64,000 bases of DNA from Deinococcus sp. YIM 77859 (GCF_000745175.1 NZ_JQNI01000002.1:1463501-1527500); one strand, 5' to 3'. Shown: positions 13,854 to 21,976, counted from the stretch's first letter. Notes: generated by a model not told the origin, from the sequence alone. A program made the numbers and translations.

Positions 13854-15317
13854 TCAGCTCGGCAACCCCTCGCCCAGCAGGTAACGAATCACGTCCTCGG
13901 CGGTGTAGCCGGGTTTCCAGGCGGCGAGTTTCACCAGGTCGTCCCCACTCGTCAGCAGGGGGGGCTCTACCTCACCGCCCTTCTGAATCTGGGCGTACCC
14001 GGCGTCGGCCATCAGGGCGTTACACAGGCACTTGCGGCCCACCGTGTCTTCCAGCTTGCCGCCCTTTTGCACATACGTCTCGACCGGCTCGGCCGAGCAG
14101 CGCAGGCCGGTTTTTTCGCCGTCCCAGTACGCCTCGCGCAGGTAGCCGATGTCGCAGATGCGGGTGCGGGCCCCGTACACCTCCGGTTCAGACAGGGTGC
14201 CCGAGAGCTGCACGACCTTGAAGGGAAACCCGGTCGGCGAGGCGAGGGGGTCGGTAAAGACGCTCGCCTCACCCGCCCGAACCGCGGCCAGCGCGTAGTC
14301 CCGGGTTTCGGGACGCAGGCCGCTCTCCTGACAGTAGGCAAAGAGGGTGCCGACCTGGATCCCCGCTGCTCCCTCGGCGAGCGCGGCCTGGAGCGCTTCC
14401 GGCGAGCCGCTGCCGCCCGCCAGCCAAAAGGGCAGGCCGATGCGGCGCATCTCCTCCAGGTTGGCGATGTCGCGCTCAGTGTAGATCGGCTGCCCAGTCT
14501 CGTCGTACGTGACCTGGCCACGCGGCGGCGCGTTATGCCCCCCGGCGGTTGGGCCCTCGATCACGAAGCCCTGAATGCTGCCTGTCGCCTTGCGTGTGAG
14601 CACGCCCGCCAGCACGTGCGAGGAGATGATCGGGTAGAACTTCGGGCGGTGCAGGCTCACGCCGCCGAAACCGAAGTCCGCCGGGTCCAGGGTCAGAGGC
14701 ACGCTGGCAGACGGCCCCTCGCCCTTCACGTCCAGCCGGAAGGTACCGGGTTCACCCGCGGCAAAGGCGTCAAGCACTCCGGGAATCTCGCGCGGAATCC
14801 CGGCCCCCATAATCACGGTGTCTACCCCCGCCAGCATCGCGCCGTACAGGGCGGGCATGGTATGCAGTTGCAGCTTGGTGAGGAGGTTCAGGCCAACCGG
14901 GTTGCTGTGGCCCTCGCGGGCCAAAAAGACCTCTGCAAAGCTTCCCAGGATGGCGAGTTCCCAGGCGGGCTGCTGCCGGGTCAGGGTGGGCAGCGGCACT
15001 CGCTTGTAGGGCTGCCCGGGCGGTCGGCCACCCTCCAGGAAGTAGCGGTCAACCACCCGCCGCGCCCGCTCCTGATCGGGAAAGTGGGCGAGCGCGCGGC
15101 GAATGTGCCCGCCGGGGTCACCGTCCTGAAGGCGGCGGACAAGCAGGTTGTCAATGCCGGTGCCAGACACCACACCGAGCTGTCCGGTGCGCGAGACGGC
15201 CTGGGCCAGCACCCAGTTGGAGATGGCCACGCCCATCCCTCCCTGAATGATGCGCGGCAGCGGCGCCGGCTGGGGGGAAATGGGCGGGGTGGTCAGCGGG
15301 ATGGGTGGAATGGTCAT
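13854..15317 (-). CDS. Nitronate monooxygenase-like flavin oxidoreductase
   Basis: FMN-dependent TIM-barrel enzyme of the nitronate monooxygenase / 2-nitropropane dioxygenase / PfaD family, 487 residues, longer than a minimal nitronate monooxygenase. Visible elements are the IIQGGMGVAISNW start, a central FVIEGPTAGGHNAPP loop that typically holds the catalytic His, and GGSGSPEALQAALAEGAAGIQVGT for phosphate binding. A Cys-containing C-terminal region (RKCLCNALMADAGYAQ) sets this long subgroup apart. ATG at 15317 begins the conserved part; the frame extends upstream into intergenic sequence. The true substrate is uncertain. Confidence 0.85.
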   Translation of the reverse strand: MTIPPIPLTTPPISPQPAPLPRIIQGGMGVAISNWVLAQAVSRTGQLGVVSGTGIDNLLVRRLQDGDPGGHIRRALAHFPDQERARRVVDRYFLEGGRPPGQPYKRVPLPTLTRQQPAWELAILGSFAEVFLAREGHSNPVGLNLLTKLQLHTMPALYGAMLAGVDTVIMGAGIPREIPGVLDAFAAGEPGTFRLDVKGEGPSASVPLTLDPADFGFGGVSLHRPKFYPIISSHVLAGVLTRKATGSIQGFVIEGPTAGGHNAPPRGQVTYDETGQPIYTERDIANLEEMRRIGLPFWLAGGSGSPEALQAALAEGAAGIQVGTLFAYCQESGLRPETRDYALAAVRAGEASVFTDPLASPTGFPFKVVQLSGTLSEPEVYGARTRICDIGYLREAYWDGEKTGLRCSAEPVETYVQKGGKLEDTVGRKCLCNALMADAGYAQIQKGGEVEPPLLTSGDDLVKLAAWKPGYTAEDVIRYLLGEGLPS

Positions 15318-15457
15318 GGTGAGTCTCCGAAGTGGGCAGGAAGCCCAGAAGGTGTCCAGTGTTGGCAGACAGTCTGAGCGCTTTTCACACTGGGGCCCTG
15401 CGGTCGGTACACGGTCAAAAAACCGCTTGGGGCAGGACCTTGTAAGAGGCGGCCGCG

Positions 15458-15463
15458 TACACT
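15458..15463 (+). promoter_or_regulatory. -10 box of a probable leaderless promoter for the prepilin peptidase
   Basis: TACACT lies 6 nt before the GTG at 15470 with no Shine-Dalgarno between. Confidence 0.4.
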
Positions 15464-15469
15464 TCCTCC

Positions 15470-16609
15470 GTGAGCCCCGACCTTCTCTTCGTGCTCCTGG
15501 CGGGCGTCCTGGGCCTGCTTGTGGGGTCGTTCTCGAACGTGCTGATCTGGCGGCTGCCGCGGGGGGAGAATGTCGCTTTTCCGCCCAGCCACTGCCCCCA
15601 CTGTGCGCACCGCCTGGCCCCACGCGACCTGGTGCCGCTGGGCTCCTGGCTCAGCCTGGGCGGGAAATGCCGTTACTGCCGCGCGCCCATCCACTCGCGC
15701 TATCCGCTGGTGGAGCTGTTGACCGCTCTGGGCTACGCGGCGATTGCCGCCCTCTTTCCCTTCACGGCCTTTGGTGCGGGCACACTCGGGCTGATGCTGC
15801 TCTTCACACTTCTGCTGGTGGCGAGCGTGATCGACCTTGACACCTCCACCATCCCCGACGAACTGACCCTGCCGGGTGTGGCGCTGGGCCTCGCCTTCGC
15901 CGGGCTCCATTCGGCCACTGTGGGGGAAACGGGCTTACCAACCTTCGGTCAGGCCCTGCAGGGAGCGCTGCTGGGCGCCGGCCTGCTCGTCACCATTGAC
16001 CTGCTGGGTTCCTGGGTGTTGCGGCGCTTCCGCGAGCGGCAGTACCCCGAACAGCCCATCGGCTACCAGCAGCTCAGCCTTGCCCTGCTGGCGGGCGCCT
16101 GGCTGGGGCCGTGGTGGGGCCTGGGTGCGGCGCTGCTGTCCGCCGCGGGCAACGTGGCCGCACGCCGAGTGGTCCGCGTCCCAGAACGCCTCACCCTGAG
16201 TGGCTTTCTGCTCAGCCTGCTGCTCGGAAGCGCGGGCTTCGGTCCCGGCCTGATCCTGATGGTGCAGGGGGCCCTGACGGCAGCGGGCGCAGCAGCCCTG
16301 GTCGCGGGCGTGTACTGGTGGCTCCGCCGCACACCGGAGGCGGAGGAGGACACACCGTTTGACCCCTCTGCGATGGGCTTCGGGGACGTAAAGCTCGCTG
16401 CCGTGATCGGCGCCTTCCTGGGGTGGGAGCGGCTCCTTGTCGCGGTCGTGGTCGCCGTCTTCGCGGGAGCGGTGCTGGGCCTCGCGCAGCTCGCCCTGCG
16501 GCGCGAGAACCGGGTCAAGTTCGGCCCCTACCTGGCCCTTGGCGCTGTAGCGGCGCTGCTGTGGGGTGGGGAGCTTGTGGCCGCCTACCGGGGACTGCTG
16601 GGGCTATAG
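15470..16609 (+). CDS. pilD: Prepilin peptidase (A24 family), extended form
   Basis: Membrane aspartyl protease that cleaves type IV prepilin leader peptides and N-methylates the new end. An N-terminal domain GSFSNVLIWRLPRGENVAFPPS is followed by the zinc-type cysteines CPHC (42-45) and CRYC (67-70). The first catalytic Asp is in VASVIDLDT (~122), the second in GFGDVK (303-308). The distance between the two aspartates (~180 residues) is far longer than the ~65 of the classical enzyme, because extra hydrophobic segments are inserted. About eight to ten membrane segments are expected. GTG start at 15470 follows a TACACT box. Confidence 0.9.
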   Translation: MSPDLLFVLLAGVLGLLVGSFSNVLIWRLPRGENVAFPPSHCPHCAHRLAPRDLVPLGSWLSLGGKCRYCRAPIHSRYPLVELLTALGYAAIAALFPFTAFGAGTLGLMLLFTLLLVASVIDLDTSTIPDELTLPGVALGLAFAGLHSATVGETGLPTFGQALQGALLGAGLLVTIDLLGSWVLRRFRERQYPEQPIGYQQLSLALLAGAWLGPWWGLGAALLSAAGNVAARRVVRVPERLTLSGFLLSLLLGSAGFGPGLILMVQGALTAAGAAALVAGVYWWLRRTPEAEEDTPFDPSAMGFGDVKLAAVIGAFLGWERLLVAVVVAVFAGAVLGLAQLALRRENRVKFGPYLALGAVAALLWGGELVAAYRGLLGL

Positions 16610-16812
16610 ACAGAAGCGGCGTCTTCCTCCTCGGTCCGGGGAAAGGGGGCATGGGCACCGCCGCGCCGAGGCCGCGGACCGGCGGGAACAAGCACTCCCG
16701 CGCCGTCATCCTCGTCGTCTCGGCGGTGAGACGAGCCCCCACGCGGGAACACGGCAACTCCTCGAAAGCGCGCGACCCAGCGCACCAATCCCTTGAAAAA
16801 AGCGTCGGCCAT
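16585..16812 (-). CDS. Possible small protein, 75 residues
   Basis: Open frame starting MADAFFKGLVRWVARFRGVAV, then a charged and Pro/Arg-rich tail. The N-terminal ~20 residues could form an amphipathic helix. It follows the QueF-like gene by 28 bp on the same strand and overlaps the 3' end of the prepilin peptidase gene by 25 bp. No homology recognised. It may be a genuine third gene of the queuosine-related unit or a chance frame in G+C-rich DNA. Confidence 0.35.
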   Translation of the reverse strand: MADAFFKGLVRWVARFRGVAVFPRGGSSHRRDDEDDGAGVLVPAGPRPRRGGAHAPFPRTEEEDAASVYSPSSPR

Positions 16813-16840
16813 GCACCAGCGTACTCGCCCGCGCCCGGCG

Positions 16841-17202
16841 TCAGTGTGTATCCGGCACCGCCACCACGGTGACGCGCTGCTTCTGGCGCAGCCCGTTCAG
16901 GCGCACCTCGGCCAGCGCCGTGACCTCGGTCCCCAGCGCGTCCGCCGCGTCCTGAGCGGCCGTCTGCACAAAAACTCCAGGTCACGCACAACCGCATGCC
17001 CAACAAAGGTGTCGATGTAGGCCTCGAGGCTAAAGAGCTCCAGCAGCCGTTCGCCCGCCACGTAGCGCAGCGTGAGCGTGCTGCCCGAGGCGGGGTTACG
17101 AGTCACCGGACACAGCTCGGGCAGCTCAAGAATGTGTTCGACGACCGTGCTGAGGTGGGGCCGCGCGTTGGGGATGGTCTTGATGGAGGAGCGCCCGCTC
17201 AT
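16841..17202 (-). pseudogene. QueF-like tunnelling-fold protein, interrupted by a frameshift
   Basis: Resembles the preQ0 reductase (QueF) family of queuosine biosynthesis. The first frame, from the ATG at 17202, carries LCPVTRNPASGSTLTLRY with the family catalytic Cys, then LLELFSLEAYIDTF and VRDLEF. At a run of five T (minus strand; plus-strand A run 16970-16974) the frame is lost. Restoring one T would continue FFVQTAAQDAADALGTEV and LNGLRQKQRVTVVAV to a stop at 16841, which continues the family pattern for about 45 more residues. The NADPH-binding ESKSLKLY motif of true QueF is poorly kept, so a QueF-like relative is also possible. Either a real pseudogene or a homopolymer sequencing error. 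It lies next to yhhQ. Confidence 0.6.
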
Positions 17203-17274
17203 ACGAAATGGCGGTGAGCCCTCGACGAACTCGGCCAGACTTGCAAAGCTGCGAAGCAGAGGGAGCAGCAAAGA

Positions 17275-17345
17275 AGACCGACTGGCTTTGAAGGAAGACC
17301 CTGGGGTGCTTTCCCGGATGTTCTGGAATCAGAGCCAGTCGGTCT
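17275..17345. repeat. Perfect 13-bp inverted repeat between yhhQ and the QueF-like gene
   Basis: AGACCGACTGGCT (17275-17287) and AGCCAGTCGGTCT (17333-17345) are exact reverse complements with a 45-nt loop. In the minus-strand transcript the stem begins at the yhhQ stop codon and ends about 70 nt before the QueF-like start. It is not followed by a U-tract, so a simple intrinsic terminator is unlikely. It may be a processing site or attenuator. Confidence 0.75.
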
Positions 17346-17890
17346 CATGGGGTCGCGGCGTGGGCAGCCCGGCGTACCCGGAGGGCGAACAGGGCGGCGA
17401 TGGCGTACTTGGCGAGGATGTCCGCAAAGATGATCTGGGCGATGTCGCGCGGGCTCATCTCGCCCCAAAAGGCCAGCAGCGTAAAGAGGATGGAATCCAG
17501 GGGCACGCTGACGGCGTTGCTGGCAAGCACCCGTGTCCACCAGCTTTTCTCGAGCAGGCGCTGGTACACGGCGGTATCGCTGAGTTCTCCAACCAGAATC
17601 GCCAGGAACGACGCGCCGATAAAGCGCCAGGGTGTGCCGGTCAGGAGCGCGGCGAGCGTGTTCACCAGCAGGGCCAGGGCGATGGCAACGTAGACGGCCC
17701 GCAGGCCCCCCACGCGGTGAATGCGGTCACGCAGCGTGAACACTGCGGCAAAAAAGATGGTCCCCACACTCAGCAGCCCGAACACGGGAAGCGGGATGAA
17801 CTGGTTGAGGGTCAGGTTGGCAAGCAGGATGCTCGCGGCATACAGCGCGATCAGCAGGCCCACTGGGCGGCCAGCAACGAAATAGGTCAT
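17345..17890 (-). CDS. yhhQ: Queuosine precursor transporter YhhQ
   Basis: VUT-family membrane importer for the queuosine precursors preQ0/preQ1, 181 residues with about six hydrophobic segments. Characteristic segments are LLANLTLNQFIPLPVFG near the start, the FIGASFLAILVGELSDTAVY helix, and the late SNAVSVPLDSILFTLLAFWG with the polar residues of the family. It sits upstream of the QueF-like gene on the same strand, which fits a 7-deazaguanine salvage unit. Confidence 0.85.
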   Translation of the reverse strand: MTYFVAGRPVGLLIALYAASILLANLTLNQFIPLPVFGLLSVGTIFFAAVFTLRDRIHRVGGLRAVYVAIALALLVNTLAALLTGTPWRFIGASFLAILVGELSDTAVYQRLLEKSWWTRVLASNAVSVPLDSILFTLLAFWGEMSPRDIAQIIFADILAKYAIAALFALRVRRAAHAATP

Positions 17891-17972
17891 GGCGTCTTCC
17901 TCCAGCCGCGGCGACAGAACAGGTCGCGGGCCGCCCCAGAGGGTAGCAGGTACCGGCGGGGAAAAAGCGTGC

Positions 17973-18662
17973 TCAGCCTTTCGTACGGTCCACGGGCGGC
18001 GTCAGCGGCACGGCCCGCAACAGCTGCGCCAGCCGCAAAAAGGCCGCGTCGTGCGCCGGGTTGGTCCAGGCGGGCGACTGCACCAGCAGCAGCGCCGTGA
18101 CCTGCGCGGGGTCAGGCAGACCGTCCGCGGGCCGGGCCATCCGCGCCAGCGTCACGCGCTCCAGCACGTCAGGCGGCAGGAGGGAAGCGAGTTCGGCGCG
18201 GGTCCGGTCCAGGTCGTATCCCTCCGCAACCGGCAGGCCCGCGTGCCAGTCGGGATAGAGACAGGTGTAGCGGGCCATTCGCCCGGCCTGCAACGCCAGC
18301 CCCGCCCAGTTGCCCGGCCGCACCCGCGTCCCGTCCCCGCTGAGGCTCGCTAGGTCGTGGTGGCTATCCACATTCAGTACAGGTTGCCCGGGCCAGGCTT
18401 CCAGCCAAGCCCAGGCATCGGCATGCGTAAGGGTGACGGCTGCGGGCACCCCCGCGTAACGCTCCAGCGCCTCCCAGCCGGAATAGAGGGGAAAGTCCGC
18501 GTCCAGGGCGGTCCAGCCGGGGGCCTGCGGATCACGTTTGTGGGCACGCACCCGCCAGGCCCCCCAGCGGTCATCCTCGCGGTCGCGGGTGCCCCAGATG
18601 GGCGCGTCAAACACCAGCTCGCGCGTACCGGAAAAGGCGTCCCAGTCGATGCTGAGCAGCAT
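17973..18662 (-). CDS. Hypothetical protein with arginase-like DSHHDL motif
   Basis: 229-residue cytoplasmic protein of unknown activity. VLNVDSHHDLASLSGDG at about 95-111 resembles a metal-binding arginase/UPF0489-type motif, and an early DWDAF and later CLYPDWHAG could supply more metal ligands. Rich in Trp and charged residues; no membrane segment. It lies 10 bp downstream of the GNAT gene stop on the same strand, so the two are probably co-transcribed. The family assignment is tentative. Confidence 0.7.
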   Translation of the reverse strand: MLLSIDWDAFSGTRELVFDAPIWGTRDREDDRWGAWRVRAHKRDPQAPGWTALDADFPLYSGWEALERYAGVPAAVTLTHADAWAWLEAWPGQPVLNVDSHHDLASLSGDGTRVRPGNWAGLALQAGRMARYTCLYPDWHAGLPVAEGYDLDRTRAELASLLPPDVLERVTLARMARPADGLPDPAQVTALLLVQSPAWTNPAHDAAFLRLAQLLRAVPLTPPVDRTKG

Positions 18663-18672
18663 AGGCAGGCCT

Positions 18673-19107
18673 CTACGGGGCGGCCTCTCTCCAGCGCTCT
18701 TCGCCCACGGTCACGCTGTACCGTCCAGGCTGAGTTGGTCCCTCAGGCGCGTGGCGCGGCCCCCCAGGCAGCAGGGTGCGCCGTTCTCGGCCGCTTCGTG
18801 CCCGCACTCGCGCAGGCAGTTCCCGGTACAGCGCCCTGCCGATCCCACGCCCTCGCCACTGGGGGCGGACGCGGAGGTTCCGCTCCTCGCAGGCGAACTC
18901 GTCACGGCTGGCCCAGCCCACAGCGACGACGCGTCCTTCCACCTCCGCGACCTTGGTCAGGAACAGAGCGGGGTCAGCGGCCTTGTCCCACGCCCGCAGC
19001 CGCTCGGGTGTGACGGGCCATGTAGGGTCGGAAGCAGACAGAAGCGCCGCCACCCCCGGGAAGTCGCCGGGCTGGTGGAGGTCACGGAGAACAAAGCTGG
19101 TGCCCAC
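18673..19107 (-). CDS. GNAT family N-acetyltransferase
   Basis: Acetyl-CoA-dependent N-acetyltransferase, 144 residues from the GTG at 19107. The acetyl-CoA binding motif A is RVRPQWRGRGIGRALYREL at about 79-97, preceded by VAVGWASRDEF. The C-terminal ~45 residues (RSGRERRTLLPGG and on) are Pro/Arg-rich and do not look like the normal beta6-beta7 end of the fold, so truncation or a frameshift relative to longer GNAT proteins is possible. The start is uncertain; an upstream frame overlaps the divergent deacetylase gene. Confidence 0.7.
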   Translation of the reverse strand: MGTSFVLRDLHQPGDFPGVAALLSASDPTWPVTPERLRAWDKAADPALFLTKVAEVEGRVVAVGWASRDEFACEERNLRVRPQWRGRGIGRALYRELPARVRARSGRERRTLLPGGPRHAPEGPTQPGRYSVTVGEERWREAAP

Positions 19108-19157
19108 AGCTTTATCCTGCCGCAAGGGGGCAGCAGGAGTGCACCGACCACAGCGCC

Positions 19158-19163
19158 TATCCT
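19158..19163 (+). promoter_or_regulatory. -10 box of a probable leaderless promoter for the PIG-L deacetylase
   Basis: TATCCT ends 7 nt before the ATG at 19171 and there is no Shine-Dalgarno. Confidence 0.4.
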
Positions 19164-19170
19164 GGGGCGC

Positions 19171-19827
19171 ATGAGCGAACCCATGAAGCTCCTCCTGATC
19201 GTGCCCCATCCGGATGACGAGGTGTACGGGGCGTCCGGCACGCTGATGGACCTGCTTGACGAGGGGCACCGCTGCGGCCTGGTCACCCTCACACGCGGCG
19301 AGGCAGGGCGCACGCTGGGCCTAGCGGAGGGCCCGGAGGAACTCGCGCGGATGCGCGCCGCCGAACTGCGGGCCTGCCTGGACGTGATTGGCCTGAGGGT
19401 GCACGAACAGCACGAGTTTCCCGACAAGTTCCTCCAAGACCAGCCCTTCGGCCCGCTGGTGGCGGTCGCGCGCGAGGCCATGACGCGCCACCGCCCGGAG
19501 ATCGTGCTGACTTTTCCCCCCAACGGCAGCAACGGCCACCCCGACCACGTGACCACACACCGCGCCGTGCGGGCCGCCTGGGAGAGCCTGCCGGAGCGCG
19601 AGCGGCCTCGCCTGTGGTACTACGCCAGCGACACGCCCCCCGAGAACGAGGCCCTGCGCGCCGCCTGGCTCCGCCCGAATATCCGCCGTGACGTGACGCA
19701 CCGCATCACACGCAAGCTCCAGGCCATCGCCTGCCACCGTTCTCAGGCCCTGAGCACCGTGGATTTCCTGCGCAAGTTCCCCGAACGCATCACCGAGGAG
19801 ACGTTCCACGAGGTCGGACGAGCCTAG
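19171..19827 (+). CDS. PIG-L family deacetylase, probable bacillithiol BshB
   Basis: Zinc-dependent N-deacetylase of the LmbE/PIG-L fold, 218 residues. The metal motif PHPDDEVYGASGTL is at about 12-25, and a second His motif GHPDHVTTHRAV near 126-137. In bacillithiol makers such as Deinococcus a PIG-L enzyme removes acetyl from GlcNAc-malate (BshB); this protein is a good candidate, but mycothiol-like or other GlcNAc substrates cannot be excluded. Cytosolic. It is divergent from the GNAT gene and probably translated from a leaderless mRNA. Confidence 0.85.
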   Translation: MSEPMKLLLIVPHPDDEVYGASGTLMDLLDEGHRCGLVTLTRGEAGRTLGLAEGPEELARMRAAELRACLDVIGLRVHEQHEFPDKFLQDQPFGPLVAVAREAMTRHRPEIVLTFPPNGSNGHPDHVTTHRAVRAAWESLPERERPRLWYYASDTPPENEALRAAWLRPNIRRDVTHRITRKLQAIACHRSQALSTVDFLRKFPERITEETFHEVGRA

Positions 19828-19837
19828 AAACAGAAAA

Positions 19838-19859
19838 AGCCTGAGGCCAAGCCCAGGCT
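19838..19859. terminator. Bidirectional terminator-like hairpin
   Basis: AGCCTG and CAGGCT flank a 10-nt loop between the convergent deacetylase and DUF4142 genes. On the minus strand the stem is followed by a T-run (plus-strand AAAAA at 19834-19838), which favours termination of the DUF4142 transcript. Confidence 0.55.
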
Positions 19860-19878
19860 CCCCGGCCAGGCCGCGCGC

Positions 19879-20415
19879 CTAAGGCAGCGTCTTCGCCCGC
19901 TCGAGGTGCGCCGCCACGACCGGCTGCGTCTTGGCGGCGTAGGCGAGCACCCGTGCGTCCCGACCAGGCAGGCTGCGGTACGTCTGGATAAGGTCGAGGG
20001 TCATGGCGTGGCCGTTGACCTGCACGTTCTTGTAGGCGGCATCAAAGGCAGCTCCCGACAGCGTGCTGAGGCGGTTATACAGGAGGCGCTGGTCTGCCCC
20101 CGGTTTGTCGGTCAGCCGCACGCCCTTCATGGCGGCGATGGCATTCAGCTCGTTCTGGGCACGGGTGTGCTCGGTAATCATCATCTGAGCGAAGGCGCGA
20201 ACCTGGGCATTGCTGCTCTTTTGCAGGGCAAGGCGCGAGGTCTCGATCTCCGCGAGGTTACTCATGGTCATAACTTCCATAAAGAGCACGTCGCTGTCGT
20301 TCGAGACCTGAGCGGTGCTCACGGGACCCATCGGCATCCCGGCCATCCCGCCAGCGAGGGCGGTCGGGAAAACGAGGGAGAGGGCCAGCATGGAAACAAG
20401 ACGGCGGTTTTTCAT
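19879..20415 (-). CDS. DUF4142 secreted protein
   Basis: 178-residue exported protein. A signal peptide is evident (MKNRRLVSMLALSLVFPTALAG, cleavage near 21-24). The mature part shows the DUF4142 four-helix pattern: FMEVMTMSNLAEIETSRLAL, then VRAFAQMMITEHTRAQNEL with its His, and a final helix near AYAAKTQPVVAAHLERAKTL. DUF4142 proteins are ferritin-like; biochemical function is unknown. Monocistronic, with a terminator downstream. Confidence 0.85.
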   Translation of the reverse strand: MKNRRLVSMLALSLVFPTALAGGMAGMPMGPVSTAQVSNDSDVLFMEVMTMSNLAEIETSRLALQKSSNAQVRAFAQMMITEHTRAQNELNAIAAMKGVRLTDKPGADQRLLYNRLSTLSGAAFDAAYKNVQVNGHAMTLDLIQTYRSLPGRDARVLAYAAKTQPVVAAHLERAKTLP

Positions 20416-20570
20416 GGCACAACCTCCAAACAGGGTGTTGACCGCAGCTTGGCAGCCTGGCCCGGCGGGTAACAGCGCCTCGCCTTCACGTGGTCATAAG
20501 TTCGGGTCAAGGAAGTTTTGAGAGTTGCTCGAAAAGGTATGCCGGCGACAGTCCGGCACCACCGTGCTGC

Positions 20571-20870
20571 TCAATCCTCCCACTCGCTGACCGGGATGAA
20601 CGCCACGCCCTCGCCCTCGGTCGCGGTGACGTTGTAGCGGGCGTCAAAGCGCACCACCAGCTCGCCCCGGTCGAAGTGCTGCGCGCTCACCACCGGCTTG
20701 CGAAACAGGTAGCCGCCCCCCTCGTCCGCCCCGATGTGGGCGGCCTTGGTAAAGCGGAATTCCACCACGTCCCCGTGGCGCAGGGTGCGAACACGAACGC
20801 GAAAGGTCTGCTCGTCTTCCTGCCTCACGTACGGATGGCTGGGTTTTTTTCTGCCAAAGAGGCCAAACAT
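20571..20870 (-). CDS. Small hypothetical protein, 99 residues
   Basis: Soluble protein MFGLFGRKKPSHPYVR..., mostly beta-predicted, with HGDVVEFRFTKAAHIG and a C-terminal acidic WED. Its ATG is 2 bp after the M20 peptidase stop, so it is translationally coupled to that gene. No known family recognised; possibly Deinococcus-specific. Confidence 0.65.
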   Translation of the reverse strand: MFGLFGRKKPSHPYVRQEDEQTFRVRVRTLRHGDVVEFRFTKAAHIGADEGGGYLFRKPVVSAQHFDRGELVVRFDARYNVTATEGEGVAFIPVSEWED

Positions 20871-20872
20871 CT

Positions 20873-21976
20873 CTAGAGCTCCTGCATCAGCCGGGTCAGC
20901 AGCCGCACATGGTCCGGCCAGCGGTCGAGACGAACGTGTTCATGGGCGGCATGAGCACCGTCGCCGGGCGCTCCCAGACCGTCCAGCGTGGGCGTGAGGG
21001 GTGCAGTGAAGTTGCCGTCGCTGCCGCCCCCCACCACCTCACCGCTGATCTCGAAGCCCAGCTCGCGGGCAAGGGCCTGCGCACGCGCGAAAAGCCCCTC
21101 CGTCCCGGGACCCCGCTCGAAGGGAGGACGGTTCAGGCCGCCCGTTACGGTAAGCCGCACGCGCGCGTCTTGTGGCCGTAGGGCCTGGATGGCCCTGGTG
21201 ATGCGCTCGCCCTCCGCCAGGGTGGAAACACGCACATCGACTTCCAGAACACACTCTGGGGGAATCACATTCGTGGCGGTCCCCCCACGAATCAGACCGA
21301 CGCTGACGGTGGTGCCCACCTCCGGGCGGGCGAGGGCCTCGACCTCCAGCACCGCGCGGGCGGCTGCGGTGATCGCGCTCGCCCCCTCTTCGGGCTTGTT
21401 CCCCGCGTGGGAAGCGACGCCGTGAAAGGTCAGCACGAAGTCGCCCACACCCTTGCGCCCCACTTTCAGCGCGTGGCTGCCAGCGACGGGCGGCTCGACG
21501 ACAAGCACCGCCCGCGCCCCCCGCGCCGCCGCCTCGATGTGCTCGCGGCTGCTGAGGCTGCCGATTTCCTCATCAGGCGTAAGCAGCACCTGCACGCCGC
21601 CCACAGGCCACCTGCCACCCAGAGCCCGCAGAGCATGAAAGGCCCCCACGATTCCGGCCTTCATGTCGTAGGTGCCCGGACCGTAGGCCCGCTCCCCCTC
21701 CACCCGAAACGGCATGGCCGCCAGCGTGCCCTGCGGCCAGACCGTATCGGCATGCATCAGCACGAGCAGGGGCCGAGCTCCCGCCTCCACCCCAAACTGA
21801 AAGCGGCGGGTGCCGCCGGGCAGGGCGCGGGTCTCCGCCCCCAGATCACGTGCCCAGCCCTCCACCGCATCCATCACGCGGTTCACAGCGACAACGTCGG
21901 TCGAGGGCGATTCGAGCTCCACCAGGGTTCGCAGGTCGGCGAGCATCGCCGCAAGGTCAGGCTGCATGCCCTCCAT
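20873..21976 (-). CDS. M20 family metallopeptidase (carboxypeptidase G2-like)
   Basis: Di-zinc aminoacylase/carboxypeptidase, 367 residues. The motifs are LVLMHADTVWPQGT (His75, Asp77), YGPGTYDMKAGIV (metal Asp104), TPDEEIGS (catalytic Glu136, Glu137), VVEPPVAG and a late AAHEHVRLD His. The dimerisation domain is inserted around residues 170-280. Closest in style to glutamate carboxypeptidase / ArgE-DapE-like enzymes; exact substrate unknown. ATG at 21976 and a second ATG three codons later are both possible. The downstream 99-residue gene is coupled. Confidence 0.88.
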   Translation of the reverse strand: MEGMQPDLAAMLADLRTLVELESPSTDVVAVNRVMDAVEGWARDLGAETRALPGGTRRFQFGVEAGARPLLVLMHADTVWPQGTLAAMPFRVEGERAYGPGTYDMKAGIVGAFHALRALGGRWPVGGVQVLLTPDEEIGSLSSREHIEAAARGARAVLVVEPPVAGSHALKVGRKGVGDFVLTFHGVASHAGNKPEEGASAITAAARAVLEVEALARPEVGTTVSVGLIRGGTATNVIPPECVLEVDVRVSTLAEGERITRAIQALRPQDARVRLTVTGGLNRPPFERGPGTEGLFARAQALARELGFEISGEVVGGGSDGNFTAPLTPTLDGLGAPGDGAHAAHEHVRLDRWPDHVRLLTRLMQEL

